64,000 bases of DNA, taken from NCBI GenBank assembly GCA_016194905.1, contig JACQAP010000028.1, forward strand, positions 124,001 to 188,000. Direction: 5' to 3'. Within the stretch, counting starts at the first letter, position 1. Every line of letters begins with the position of its first letter. The translations under genes and the position numbers were made by a program. This document shows, in pieces, positions 17,955 through 27,051 of this stretch. The DNA comes from Betaproteobacteria bacterium (lineage in GTDB: Bacteria; Pseudomonadota; Gammaproteobacteria; Burkholderiales; JACQAP01). Below the pieces are notes generated by a model. That model saw nothing but the letters and a program-made list of their open reading frames with translations, did no database searches and was not told where the DNA came from.

Positions 17955-18683
17955 TCAATAGTCTTTGCGCGGTCCGCCGTAATCCTCCGACGGAAACACG
18001 AAAGGCGGGCTGCGGCCGACGAGGGTTTCGATCAGCATCAGCTCCTGGTCAGTGTGATTGATGAAGGGGGCTTTGCGAATGGTCTTGCCGTCCTTCGGCT
18101 TCGCCAGGATGTACACCGGCTCGTCGTGGTGCTTCGACGTCACCGTCTTGCGGCTGTTGGGATCGCTGTTGGCGTTGATATCCGTGATCCCGTAGCACGT
18201 ACAGAAGTAGGTCTGTTCGGGATCGGTTTCCGCATACACACCGGTGCCGCGAACGCCGATGGTGGCGGTGATGGTGGCGATCCGCTGGGGATTGTTCGGA
18301 CCGAATACTGCCAACACCTTGCCAGTGACCAGACGCAGCGCATTGACCACGGCGTTGGTCGCTGACTGCTGTCCGAGACTCATGCGGCTCGACTCGCGCA
18401 GGATGAAGGCGCTGACGCCGCTGACGAACACCACTTCCGAACTCTTGCCGGTTTCAATCGTGTCGTTGAGGCCGATCCGGCTTTTCAGCGTAGCAGGTGT
18501 TCCATTGACGCTGACCTGACCGCTGAGCCGGTAGATGGAACGGTCGGGCGGCAGCTTGCCTGGCGTCTCGCCGAGCACGTCGGCAAGGACGCGGCCCATG
18601 GGCAGGGACGAGAATGCACCGGCGGCAAGCAGCTTGACCAGCAGGCGCCGTCGAGGATCATCGGGATTACGTAGCAGGTACAC
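17955..18683 (-). CDS. FecR-domain protein, probably exported
   Basis: A 242-residue protein with a FecR-type domain (about 75-180: GQVSVNGTPATLKSRIGLNDTIETG and FVSGVSAFILRESSRMSL). The N-terminus has PRRRLLVKLLAAGAF, a basic pair followed by a hydrophobic run that could be a Tat or Sec signal. No iron-starvation sigma factor gene is near, so it is not an evident anti-sigma factor; it belongs to the stand-alone FecR proteins, often periplasmic. The unusual motif YFCTCYG follows the domain. I choose the GTG at 18683 because AGGGAGG lies just upstream; longer readings add Arg-rich non-family sequence. It converges on the haem lipoprotein gene. Confidence 0.82.
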   Translation of the reverse strand: MYLLRNPDDPRRRLLVKLLAAGAFSSLPMGRVLADVLGETPGKLPPDRSIYRLSGQVSVNGTPATLKSRIGLNDTIETGKSSEVVFVSGVSAFILRESSRMSLGQQSATNAVVNALRLVTGKVLAVFGPNNPQRIATITATIGVRGTGVYAETDPEQTYFCTCYGITDINANSDPNSRKTVTSKHHDEPVYILAKPKDGKTIRKAPFINHTDQELMLIETLVGRSPPFVFPSEDYGGPRKDY

Positions 18684-18888
18684 AAAGCCTCCCTTCAAGG
18701 TTTGCGGGTGCGGGGAATTATTCTGTTTCAACTTGTATTCCGGCGCCAGTGTACCGTCGGCGCGCCGGCGCTGGAAGCGCCGGCAAGAGCGGGGACCAGG
18801 GAAAAACAAATTCCTTCTTTTACGTCTTGTCTTGAATCCTGATCAAACTGGTCCTAGAGTTCCTCTATATCCTTCGTCCCTGAGTGCA

Positions 18889-19581
18889 ATGAGCGAAGAC
18901 CACATGGTGATGGCGGGCAGGTTGTTCGCCGCCGTTCTGGCAGGCGGATTGATCGGCCTTGAGCGCAGCTTCCGCGGTCGTCCCGCCGGTTTCCGCACAC
19001 ATACGCTGGTGTGCCTGGCCTCGACGGTGTTGATGCTGGTCACCGTCTACGAGTGGCAATGGATCCAGTCCCACGTTCCGGACAGCATCCGCATGGATCC
19101 GACGCGCATGGCGCAGGGCATCATGACCGGCATCGGCTTTCTCGGCGCGGGCGTCATCTTCAAGGAAGGCATCACGGTCAGGGGGCTGACGACCGCCGCG
19201 TCGATCTGGATCACCGCCGCGCTCGGTATTCTGATCGGCATCGGCTTCTACTTTCCCGCGGCCGTGACCACGGCACTGGTGATTTTCGTATTGTCGATAT
19301 TTCGCTGGGTCGAATCGCATATGCGCACGCAGAACTATGCGCGACTCGACGTTGCATTCCGCCGCGAGGAGACGCTGGACGAGGCTGATTTGCGAACCGA
19401 ACTCGCCGGGCATGGATTCGATGCGGCGCATATGAATTATCGGGTCACCGAAACCGGTGACCGCTTCGAATACCGCATGATGATCCAGACCACGCACCCG
19501 GAGAACTTCGGCAAGCTGGCGCGCAGCCTTTCAGCCAACCAGATGGTGAAGGAATTCCGCATAGCCCCCGCCGGCGACTGA
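18889..19581 (+). CDS. MgtC/SapB family membrane protein
   Basis: A 230-residue protein. The N-terminal MgtC domain has about four membrane helices and the family signatures GLERSFRGRPAGFRTHTLVCLAS and GFLGAGVIFKEG-TVRGLTTAASIW. The C-terminal cytoplasmic domain (about 150-230) resembles the small regulatory domain of longer MgtC proteins. MgtC-like proteins modulate ATP synthase and survival in low magnesium or inside hosts; the role here is not known. The ATG at 18889 gives the usual N-terminus; an ATG five codons later is an alternative. Divergent from the FecR gene. Confidence 0.88.
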   Translation: MSEDHMVMAGRLFAAVLAGGLIGLERSFRGRPAGFRTHTLVCLASTVLMLVTVYEWQWIQSHVPDSIRMDPTRMAQGIMTGIGFLGAGVIFKEGITVRGLTTAASIWITAALGILIGIGFYFPAAVTTALVIFVLSIFRWVESHMRTQNYARLDVAFRREETLDEADLRTELAGHGFDAAHMNYRVTETGDRFEYRMMIQTTHPENFGKLARSLSANQMVKEFRIAPAGD

Positions 19582-19610
19582 GGGCGATTTGAAGTGTGGT
19601 TGCAGGCCGT

Positions 19611-20168
19611 TTACTTCGCAAGCACTCCGCCGGCCACCGATTCCCATTCCTGACCGACGAAGCGCGACATCAGAATCACGTCCTGGTGTCCATCCAACGT
19701 CATGTACTGGGCCGTGTCTTCAGGGTTGTGCGCGCCGAAGCGCACGCCGAGCACGGGCTGTGCGTCCGCGAACAGCGTGAAGGTCAGGCGCGGCTGGTCA
19801 AGCCCGAAGTCGCGCGGGTTCGTACCGTCCAATTCGGCCGGTTCCATGACGCGAATCGGACCGGCCGTGTTCATGAATTGCACAGCGAGCGAGAGTTTCT
19901 TTCCCATTTCTGCAGACAGCGCGCTGCCGCCTTGAACGGCCCAGTTGCCGTCGGACGTGCGCAGCAGGACCGCCTTGCGCTCGCCTTGGTGAAGCTCCAC
20001 GCGCGAGATGCGGTCCGGTTCGAGCTTCATGATGCCTTTGGCTTCGAACTTCACCAATTGGCGCTGCTCGGGCAGTGCGCCGCTAATCACCATCGCGACC
20101 AGAAATGCGAAAGCGGCCGCGGCGGCCAGCGCCGTCCAGAGGGTGCGATTTTTCAACGCCGGCGCCAC
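19611..20168 (-). CDS. DUF4340-domain protein of a Gld-type ABC module
   Basis: A 185-residue protein with one N-terminal membrane helix (about 12-31) and a DUF4340 domain outside (RISRVELHQGERKAVLLRTSDGNWAVQGG, then FMNTAGPIRVMEP and DFGLDQPRLTFTL). DUF4340 proteins regularly accompany the GldA-GldF-GldG type ABC genes, as here. It is the last gene of that operon and its start overlaps the GldG-like gene by 16 bases. Length is shorter than many DUF4340 proteins, which often carry the domain twice. Confidence 0.85.
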   Translation of the reverse strand: MAPALKNRTLWTALAAAAAFAFLVAMVISGALPEQRQLVKFEAKGIMKLEPDRISRVELHQGERKAVLLRTSDGNWAVQGGSALSAEMGKKLSLAVQFMNTAGPIRVMEPAELDGTNPRDFGLDQPRLTFTLFADAQPVLGVRFGAHNPEDTAQYMTLDGHQDVILMSRFVGQEWESVAGGVLAK

Positions 20169-21691
20169 CAGACCATCACTCCGAGTGCAATTACCGAGAG
20201 CGGCAGGAGTACCTCGACCAGAAGGAAGATCGCCTTCATCTGGGCGCTGGAGAGCAGGATCATCGGTGGCACCGGGATGCGGTTTGCCACCGCGGTGGAG
20301 CGCTCCTCGCGCACCAGCCAGCGCACCATCGCCATCGCCAGATCGCCGTTCGACAGATACGGAAGAAAGGAATTGCTGGCAAAGTCGCCGTCGCCCACGA
20401 TGACCGCCCGGAAACGGGGCGACTCGCTAGCTGCCCCGGGTAGCTGGCCCTCTGCGGCCACCGCGAGCAGGCGCGGACCTACTTCGTCGGTGCGAGAACG
20501 AGGAGCAGAACTGCTTTCCCCGGCTTCGCGAACCCCCACAGGCTGCACCGGTCGCGTATAGCTGTCGCGGCTGCTCGAGAACAGAGGCGCCACCCTGATT
20601 CCCTGCTTGGGTTGCACCGGAATTAGCGGCCGGATCCCGGGGTAGAAGGTCATCGAAACGTTTGCCGTCATCGGGTTCTGATCGTAAACGGTGACGGCAA
20701 CCATCTCCGCGTCGGTGGAATAGTGACTGAGCGGATCGACGACGGCTTCCTGCGCCAGCCGCACGCCCAGCTTCTCGATCAGGGCCGCGAGGCGCGGTTC
20801 CGGCACGAAGCCGAGATCGAACATTGCAAACAGCGAGCCCCCGCTCTGCAAGTACGCTTCCAGGGCGGCGCTCTCCGCCGGCAGGAAAGTGGTGCGCGGA
20901 TTCGCGACAATCAGCACTTGGCAGATCTCCGGCACGCTCGGTGAGGTGGCGAGAATCACCTTGCGCGTCTCGTAGCCCTGAGCCTCCAGCGCGCGCCGCA
21001 GCCGGCCGATACCGTGACCGGCCGTCTGGATCAGCTTCGAAGAAGCGTCGCCGTGACTATGCCCGGCGATGCCTTCGACGTGCGTGTGGAACTCGAAGTT
21101 GTCCATCGGAAACTCGTTGTGGCCTTCGAGGAAGCAAGCGGTGATCACCTTTTCTCTCAGAACCCGCTGGATGCCGATGGCAATGTCGCGTTCGTCGGTC
21201 GTCTGGATCAGGAGCTTGCGCCCCTCCGCTTCGAGGATTCCGACGTTGGACATTCGCACGCCGTAGGACAGCGCGAGCGAGGGCTCGCGGTCGGGATCCA
21301 CGGTGCGTACCTCAAGCCGGGAGTTGCGCCGGCCCATCACTTCCAGCACGTCTTTGATGCGCCGGCCCTCGGGATCCTGGCCGTGATAGAAGTAGGTCAG
21401 CCGCACCGGGCGCTGCAACTGGTCTACCACGGCCATGGCCTGGCTGGAGGGGGTGAAGATCTTTTCCCGGGTGAGGTCGATGTGGATGTCGTGCAGAATG
21501 ATCGCGGTAGTCGCCAGCGCGGCAACGACCAGCGCCGCTGCCACGACGCCAATGTTGTAGAAGAGGGACTTTACGCTGGTGAAGCGGGTCTGCAGCGGCA
21601 GACGCAGCCCGGCGAAGAATAGCGCTCCCACAGCGAACGCCCAGCCGAGGAACCACAGCAGCGGAGCCAATTCGATGTCGCCATGTTCCAT
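20153..21691 (-). CDS. GldG-like auxiliary protein of an ABC transporter
   Basis: A 512-residue protein of the Gldg family (auxiliary component of Gld-type ABC systems). Two helices near the N-terminus (about 10-28 and 42-66) precede a large extracytoplasmic domain beginning VDQLQRPVRLTYFYHGQDPEGRRIKDVLE, with the conserved PDREPSLALSYGV and a C-terminal membrane anchor (about 480-508). The middle has VLIVANPRTTFLPAESAALEAYLQSGGSLFAMFD, a typical stretch of the family. It lies six bases downstream of the permease gene. The substrate of such systems is not established outside the gliding Bacteroidota. Confidence 0.88.
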   Translation of the reverse strand: MEHGDIELAPLLWFLGWAFAVGALFFAGLRLPLQTRFTSVKSLFYNIGVVAAALVVAALATTAIILHDIHIDLTREKIFTPSSQAMAVVDQLQRPVRLTYFYHGQDPEGRRIKDVLEVMGRRNSRLEVRTVDPDREPSLALSYGVRMSNVGILEAEGRKLLIQTTDERDIAIGIQRVLREKVITACFLEGHNEFPMDNFEFHTHVEGIAGHSHGDASSKLIQTAGHGIGRLRRALEAQGYETRKVILATSPSVPEICQVLIVANPRTTFLPAESAALEAYLQSGGSLFAMFDLGFVPEPRLAALIEKLGVRLAQEAVVDPLSHYSTDAEMVAVTVYDQNPMTANVSMTFYPGIRPLIPVQPKQGIRVAPLFSSSRDSYTRPVQPVGVREAGESSSAPRSRTDEVGPRLLAVAAEGQLPGAASESPRFRAVIVGDGDFASNSFLPYLSNGDLAMAMVRWLVREERSTAVANRIPVPPMILLSSAQMKAIFLLVEVLLPLSVIALGVMVWWRRR

Positions 21692-21697
21692 GGCGGC

Positions 21698-22399
21698 TTA
21701 CCGTCGCGCCAGTGCGCGCATGGCGAGGAACAAAGCCAGCAACGTGGTGCTCACGAAGAACCCGAGATCAGACGTGTACATCGCCCCGGTCGCAAACGGT
21801 GTGAAGTGCGCGAGCAGCGAAAGGCTGATCAGAACGCGCTCGAGCCCCTCGGGCATCATCGCCGCCAGCGTGTCGATCGTCCACATCAGGAACGAAATCC
21901 CGATGGTGACGATGGCGGCTGCCACTTGGTTGGAGGTGAGCGCGGAGATGGTCAGACCCAGCGCCACCAAGGTGCTCGCGAGCAGCACGAGGCCGACATA
22001 TCCGCTGTAGATCGGGCCCCAATCGGGGGATCCGAACATTCCAAGCACGATGCCATAGGCGCCGGTGAGCGCGATCATCGCGAGCACCACCGCCATACTG
22101 GCAAGGTACTTCGCCAGCACGACGTGGCTCTCGCGCACCGGGGCGGTGAGCAGCAGCTCCAGCGTGCCTGCCTTGCGTTCCTCGGCGAAGAGCCGCATGG
22201 TGATGATGGGGATGAGGAGGAGCAGCAGCCCGGCGGACTGAAAAAAGATGTGGATCAGCGTGGCGAACTTGTTCAGGAACAAGGTCAATGTGAACGAGTA
22301 GCCCATCAGGAGCAGGAACACCGCGATGATGATGTAGGCAATCGGCGAGTAGAACAGTGCCCGAAGTTCTTTGCCGAGCAGGGGAAGGAAGTTCCTCAT
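21698..22399 (-). CDS. ABC-2 type permease (GldF-like)
   Basis: A 233-residue inner-membrane permease with six predicted helices. LLGKELRALFYSPIAYIIIAVFLLLMGYSF at the N-terminus and EERKAGTLELLLTAPVRESHVVLAKYLA in the first cytoplasmic loop are hallmarks of this ABC-2 subfamily. It overlaps the upstream ATPase gene by four bases and would form the membrane channel of the module together with the GldG-like protein. Confidence 0.9.
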   Translation of the reverse strand: MRNFLPLLGKELRALFYSPIAYIIIAVFLLLMGYSFTLTLFLNKFATLIHIFFQSAGLLLLLIPIITMRLFAEERKAGTLELLLTAPVRESHVVLAKYLASMAVVLAMIALTGAYGIVLGMFGSPDWGPIYSGYVGLVLLASTLVALGLTISALTSNQVAAAIVTIGISFLMWTIDTLAAMMPEGLERVLISLSLLAHFTPFATGAMYTSDLGFFVSTTLLALFLAMRALARR

Positions 22400-23316
22400 T
22401 TCCCTGCCGCCTCTGTCAGCCGCAGAAACAGCTCCTCCAGTCCGCTGCCGGTCGCACTCACTTCCTCCACCGCGAAGCCGCCCTGCACCAGCGCGCGAAT
22501 CGCATCCGCCGTGCCGTTGGCGCTATCCAGAATGTAGATACCCAAGGTGGGCACGGCTTCGGTAATGCTCACATCCGGCACCGAGTTCAGGTGGGAACGC
22601 ACAGTGGCTTCGTCTGCGGAGCGCAGGCGCACGCGCAACCGCGTGTTCGCGCCGTGAGCGCCGAGCGCATGCACGCTCAGCAGCTTGCCGTCGAGCAGAA
22701 TGGCGACTCGGTGCGCCACGCGCTCGATCTCAGCCAGGATGTGGGAGGTCACGATGATGGAGAGCTCGCGGGATAAAGTGCGGATCAACTCGCGCACTTC
22801 GATGATCTGGCGTGGATCGAGCCCGTTGGTGGGCTCGTCGAGCACGAGCAGCTTCGGTTTTCCGAGCAGTGCCTGAGCAATGGCGACTCGTTGGCGATAC
22901 CCGTGCGAGAGCTTGGAAATAAGCAGGCTGCGCACGTTTCCCAGTGACAATCGCTCGACCACCTCATCGATCGCGGCGGGAAGCCTCGCGCCATCGAGTC
23001 CACGTATACGGCCCATGAATTCCAGGAACTCTCTCACCCGCATCTGCGTATAGAGCGGGACGTCCTCCGGTACGTAGCCGAGGTGTTTGCGTGCATCGAG
23101 TCCGTGCGTGACCACGTCGTACCCCGCGACACTGGCCGTGCCGGAGGTCGGGCGCAGGTACCCGGTGAGGATTCTTAGTATGGTGCTCTTGCCCGAGCCG
23201 TTTGGCCCGAGTAACCCCATGACCTCGTTGGGCCTGACGTCGAAGGAGACCCGGTCTACGGCCAGACGTGCTCCGTAGTACTTGGTGAGGCTTTCCGCGA
23301 CGATAACGGGAGTCAA
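22396..23316 (-). CDS. ABC transporter ATP-binding protein (GldA/CcmA-like)
   Basis: A 306-residue ATPase: Walker A GLLGPNGSGKST (about 35-46), signature LSHGYRQRV, Walker B LLVLDEPTNGLDP, then an H-loop in IIVTSHILAEIE. The C-terminal 90 residues form the extra domain of this subfamily. The reading frame starts at TTG 23316; no good ribosome site is seen before it, but the N-terminus (VIVAESLTKYYG) fits the family exactly. It is the first gene of the four-gene minus-strand operon ending at 19611. Confidence 0.9.
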   Translation of the reverse strand: MTPVIVAESLTKYYGARLAVDRVSFDVRPNEVMGLLGPNGSGKSTILRILTGYLRPTSGTASVAGYDVVTHGLDARKHLGYVPEDVPLYTQMRVREFLEFMGRIRGLDGARLPAAIDEVVERLSLGNVRSLLISKLSHGYRQRVAIAQALLGKPKLLVLDEPTNGLDPRQIIEVRELIRTLSRELSIIVTSHILAEIERVAHRVAILLDGKLLSVHALGAHGANTRLRVRLRSADEATVRSHLNSVPDVSITEAVPTLGIYILDSANGTADAIRALVQGGFAVEEVSATGSGLEELFLRLTEAAGK

Positions 23317-23337
23317 GAGGAGCTGGGACGAGAATAC

Positions 23338-23366
23338 AAAAAAACTGGGGCGAAGTTTCGCCCCAG
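23338..23366 (-). terminator. Rho-independent terminator of the MBL hydrolase gene
   Basis: A perfect ten-base-pair stem CTGGGGCGAA/TTCGCCCCAG (23345-23354, 23357-23366) with a two-base centre, followed on the minus strand by seven T (23338-23344). It insulates the ABC operon that starts 22 bases further on. Confidence 0.9.
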
Positions 23367-23407
23367 CGCTGTGTCTTAAACTTAGCAGCGGATGATTCGC
23401 AAGCTGC

Positions 23408-24325
23408 TCAGTCGTAGTAGCCAGGTGGCTTCTTCATCGCTTTGTACGCGTCGGGATCATGGGCGGTGAAGTAGTCCGCCTTTTGGGTCGCCATCATCAT
23501 GCGTATCCACTCATAGGCGCTATAGATCCCATCCGGTTTGTAGGCCAGGACGATGTTGGGCGGTATGCTCTTCTCGACGTTCTCGCGGAAGTAGACGTTG
23601 TCGCCGGTCAGGATGATGAGGCCGGTGTTCTTGAGCTTGACGGTCATCATCTGGCTGCCAGGCGTGTGCCCCACCCAGCGCTTCACCACCACCGAACCGT
23701 CCCCGAAGATATCGAGGTCGCCTTGCAGTTGAATCATCTTCTGGGCGTTGGGGTAGTTGCTGTTCGGCGCCCGCAGGGGCATGACGTCACCAAGGATGTA
23801 CGGGCCGCCGGTGCCGGGCTCGGGCCAGAAGGCGTTCTGGATCTCCTCCTTCTGCACCACGATGGTGGAGTTGGGGAACTTGCCGACGTTGCCGCCATGA
23901 TCCAAGTGCAGATGGCTCGCCACCACGTACTTGATGTCGTCGGGGGTCAAGCCGATCTTCTTCAATTGGGCTTCCATGGCAAGATCGGGGGTCATCATCG
24001 GCTTGAGCGACTGCAACCCGGCGGGCCACCAGTTGGGATCGTTGATCAGCTTGTCGTTGCAGCCCGTGTCGAACAAGATGTTGCCCTTTGGATGCCTGAC
24101 CACGTAAAACCCGACCGGAATCACGATCGGCGGATCGTTCGGCGCGAGGTTCTGGAGAATGCCCTTGCCGATGGTCAGAGGCGTGGAGCTGAACGCGTAA
24201 AGCCGGGTGTCTTGCGCCTGGGCCGTTGCGGCGGCGCTCAGCAATGAAAATGCGGCGGCGCTCAGCAATGAAAATGCGGCGGCGACGGCGAGCCGGCGTT
24301 TCCACCCTTTTTCTGGATTCTTCAT
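23408..24325 (-). CDS. Exported MBL-fold hydrolase, N-acyl homoserine lactonase-like
   Basis: A 305-residue metallo-beta-lactamase-fold protein. The zinc motif is ASHLHLDHGGN (HxHxDH), followed by further ligands in VGHTPGSQ and TGDNVYF. Relatives include AHL lactonases and other lactone hydrolases. Unlike the cytoplasmic quorum-quenching enzymes it has a signal peptide. That signal contains a duplicated 24-base unit giving AAAFSLLS twice (residues about 16-31), so its hydrophobic core is longer than usual. Start ATG at 24325 follows GAGGAG at nine bases. Substrate unknown; quorum quenching is only one option. Confidence 0.88.
   Translation of the reverse strand: MKNPEKGWKRRLAVAAAFSLLSAAAFSLLSAAATAQAQDTRLYAFSSTPLTIGKGILQNLAPNDPPIVIPVGFYVVRHPKGNILFDTGCNDKLINDPNWWPAGLQSLKPMMTPDLAMEAQLKKIGLTPDDIKYVVASHLHLDHGGNVGKFPNSTIVVQKEEIQNAFWPEPGTGGPYILGDVMPLRAPNSNYPNAQKMIQLQGDLDIFGDGSVVVKRWVGHTPGSQMMTVKLKNTGLIILTGDNVYFRENVEKSIPPNIVLAYKPDGIYSAYEWIRMMMATQKADYFTAHDPDAYKAMKKPPGYYD
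24228..24275. repeat. 24-bp perfect tandem duplication inside a signal-peptide coding region
   Basis: The unit GCGGCGGCGCTCAGCAATG plus AAAAT occurs twice without mismatch (24228-24251, 24252-24275), followed by a third start of the unit (GCGGCGGCG). It keeps the reading frame and adds eight residues to the signal of the MBL hydrolase. Confidence 0.95.
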
Positions 24326-24492
24326 GACTGGTTTCTCCTCGGGTTTGTCGGATTTTTTTAAGTGACGACGAGAGCGAATAGGACGCCCGCGCCACATGTC
24401 ACGCACGCAAGTGTCGCCTCTGGGCGTTGCGACGCTATTTCATGATGCGGTCGCGCATTACGATCTGTAACTGATGCGCCGGCGCGAGCGCG

Positions 24493-27051
24493 TCAGCGCA
24501 CGAATTCGCGCGCGAGGACTTTCGATATTGCGTCGGCGATCTGCCGCAGATCCAGCGGCTTGGTGAGGATGTGGTCGATGCCCGCGGAAAGCGCCTGCTG
24601 GGTCAGCACGGGTCCGGTGTAGCCGCTGATCAGAACCACCGGAACATCGGCGCGCAACTGCCGCATCTGCCGCGCCAGTTCGGTGCCGGTCATTCCCGGC
24701 ATGAGATGGTCGAGCACGACGGCATCGAAGCGTGAGGGATCGGTGCGGAACTCCTCGAGCGCTTCGGACGGACGCGTGAATCCGGCCGGTTCGTAGTTGA
24801 GCGCCGCGAGCATTTCCTCGGTCAACAACATCAGCGGTTTCTCGTCTTCCACAAGCAGCACACGTTCGCCATGTCCACGCGGTAGCGGGGCGGCATGGTC
24901 CGCCTTTTCTATCGCCTCGGCGTCCGAGCGCGGCAGGTAGATATCGAACGTGCTGCCTTGCCGCGGCCGGCTGGCGACATCGATCGCGCCGCCAAGATCG
25001 GTGACGATGCCCTGCACCAGCGCCAGTCCGAGTCCGGTGCCGGTGCCCGACTCGCGCGTCGTGAAAAAAGGTTCGAAGATGCGCGCGGCGACTTCGGGCG
25101 TCATGCCGCAGCCGGTGTCTTCGACCCGTAAGCGGACGTAGCGGCCCGCCGGCAACAGCCCGTGGGACAACGTCGCGTCTTCGTGCTCATCGATCACGTC
25201 CAGTGCGACCGTCAGCCGGCCGCCGGCGCCCATGGCGTGCACGGCATTGCGGCACAGGTTCATGATCAACTGGTGGATGTGGGTCGGGTCCGCGATCACC
25301 GCCGCCCGGCGCGCGACCGGCGGTGCACTCAGCTCGATATCTTTCGGCAACGATACCCGCACGAGTTCCAGCGTTTCCTCCACGACTTCGTCCACGTTCA
25401 CCACGGTGCGCTGGCCGCGCGTGCTGCGGCTATAGGTGAGGATCTGGTCGATCAACGCTTTGGCGCGATGTGCGGCAGCAAGCACATTGCCGACATAGCG
25501 CTTGAGTATGCTGCCTTCGGGCGCGGCATTTTTCGCCATGTCGCCGTAGCCGAGGATGGCGGCGAGGATGTTGTTGAAGTCGTGCGCGATGCCGCCCGCC
25601 ATGGTGCCGATCGCCTCCAGTTTCACCGCCTGGCGCAGCCGCGTTTCCAGCTTGTCGCGCTCGGCGTCCGCGAGCCGTCTTTCCGAGATGTCGCGGTAGA
25701 TCGCATAACTGGCGATCTGGCCGGTCGCGACCAGAATCGGTGCGCCGAGTTCGGAAACGTGCAACCGCAGGCCGTCGTTGCGGATGCGCTCGGTTTCCAT
25801 GCTGGTATGCCGGCCATGCCGCACCGAGCGCGCCAGGCGCTGCCATTCCGGCCGCAGTTCCTCGGGGACGATCAGCGTATCGAGCGCCCGGCCGCGTACT
25901 TGTTCGGCCGTATAGCCGAACATGCGGGTGAATTCGCGGTTGACGCGCGTCACGCGTTGGTCGAGATCGAGCATGACGATCGCCTCCGGCGCGCTCTCGA
26001 ACAGTTCGTCGAGCAGGGCCGTCTGCACGCGCAACTGCTCTTCGGCGCGCTCGCTGCGGCGCAGATGGCGCAAGACCAACCAGACCAGCGCGATGACGCT
26101 GAGGCAAAGCAGTGTGGTGCGCACCGTGCTGTGTATGACCTGGACGTGCCAGGCATCGAGCACCGCGGTCTTCTTCACGCTGACGCCGACCGCGAGCGGA
26201 TAACCGCCGACGGCCTGGGCCGCGTAGATGCGCTCCTGGCCGTCCGCTGGGCTTTGCAGCAGCGTGGCGGTCTTGTGTTGCCCGGCCAGCAGACTTCGGA
26301 ACAGGGCTTCTTCCGCGAACGGGCGGCTGAGCTCGTCGCCCGCCGACGGGTAGCGCGCCAGCAGCCCGCCGCCCTGGCGAAACAGGACGACCTCGCTGCC
26401 CTCGCCGAGATCGATTGCCTGGTAGAAACGCCGGAAGTAGTCCAGGTCTACCCAGGCAACCGCCACACCCTGGAAACGGCCGCCGGCGTCATTGATACGG
26501 CGGCTCAGCGCGATGGCCCAGTTTGCCGCCCCTTCGCTGCGAAACGCTTGTGAGATGAACAGTCCCGAGCCGGTTTGTTGCCGGTGCGCCAGGAAAAACG
26601 GCTGCAGGGCGACCCATTCGCGAGGCAGTGTCGCGTCGGCGCCAGTGGCGAGTACGCGGCCGTCTCTGCCGGCGACGAACAGGTTTTCGATATGGGGAAT
26701 CAATCGCATGCGACCGCGCAGGCGCTCGTGAATTTGCGGGTCGTCGGCGCGCAACCGCGTCATCTGCATGACGGTCGCGGTGTCCTGCACGACGACGTCG
26801 ACAGCCTGCGCCGCGCTGCGCGTCTGTTCGGCCAGGGTTCGCGAAAGACTGGCGTAGCTCTGCTCGGCCGTTTCGACAACGATGTCCAGCCTGCGCAGGA
26901 TGTCGTAGAGCTGAACGCTTGCCGTCACGACGACCATCAGCGTCCCCGCAATGCGCAGCGCGAGATGGAAATCGATGCGCGAACCTGCGCTCGGTTTGCC
27001 TGGTTGCAACCGCGGATCCTGCGCGTCGGGCGCAATGGAGAGATCGTTCAC
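24493..27051 (-). CDS. Hybrid sensor histidine kinase (Cache-like sensor, PAS, HisKA, HATPase, receiver)
   Basis: An 852-residue membrane kinase. One helix lies at about 30-48 and a second near 305-325; between them is an extracytoplasmic sensor of PDC/Cache type (NLFVAGRDGRVLATG, then WAIALSRRINDAGGRFQGVAVAWVDLDYF). A PAS domain follows (about 350-460). The phosphoacceptor His is H490 in GGIAHDFNN, the ATP lid has DTGCGMTPEVAARIFEPFFTT and GTGLGLALVQGI, and the C-terminal receiver has D781 in VVLDHLMPG with KPLD later. Its start overlaps the receiver gene by four bases, so the receiver and kinase are cotranslated. The ligand is unknown. Confidence 0.93.
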   Translation of the reverse strand: MNDLSIAPDAQDPRLQPGKPSAGSRIDFHLALRIAGTLMVVVTASVQLYDILRRLDIVVETAEQSYASLSRTLAEQTRSAAQAVDVVVQDTATVMQMTRLRADDPQIHERLRGRMRLIPHIENLFVAGRDGRVLATGADATLPREWVALQPFFLAHRQQTGSGLFISQAFRSEGAANWAIALSRRINDAGGRFQGVAVAWVDLDYFRRFYQAIDLGEGSEVVLFRQGGGLLARYPSAGDELSRPFAEEALFRSLLAGQHKTATLLQSPADGQERIYAAQAVGGYPLAVGVSVKKTAVLDAWHVQVIHSTVRTTLLCLSVIALVWLVLRHLRRSERAEEQLRVQTALLDELFESAPEAIVMLDLDQRVTRVNREFTRMFGYTAEQVRGRALDTLIVPEELRPEWQRLARSVRHGRHTSMETERIRNDGLRLHVSELGAPILVATGQIASYAIYRDISERRLADAERDKLETRLRQAVKLEAIGTMAGGIAHDFNNILAAILGYGDMAKNAAPEGSILKRYVGNVLAAAHRAKALIDQILTYSRSTRGQRTVVNVDEVVEETLELVRVSLPKDIELSAPPVARRAAVIADPTHIHQLIMNLCRNAVHAMGAGGRLTVALDVIDEHEDATLSHGLLPAGRYVRLRVEDTGCGMTPEVAARIFEPFFTTRESGTGTGLGLALVQGIVTDLGGAIDVASRPRQGSTFDIYLPRSDAEAIEKADHAAPLPRGHGERVLLVEDEKPLMLLTEEMLAALNYEPAGFTRPSEALEEFRTDPSRFDAVVLDHLMPGMTGTELARQMRQLRADVPVVLISGYTGPVLTQQALSAGIDHILTKPLDLRQIADAISKVLAREFVR

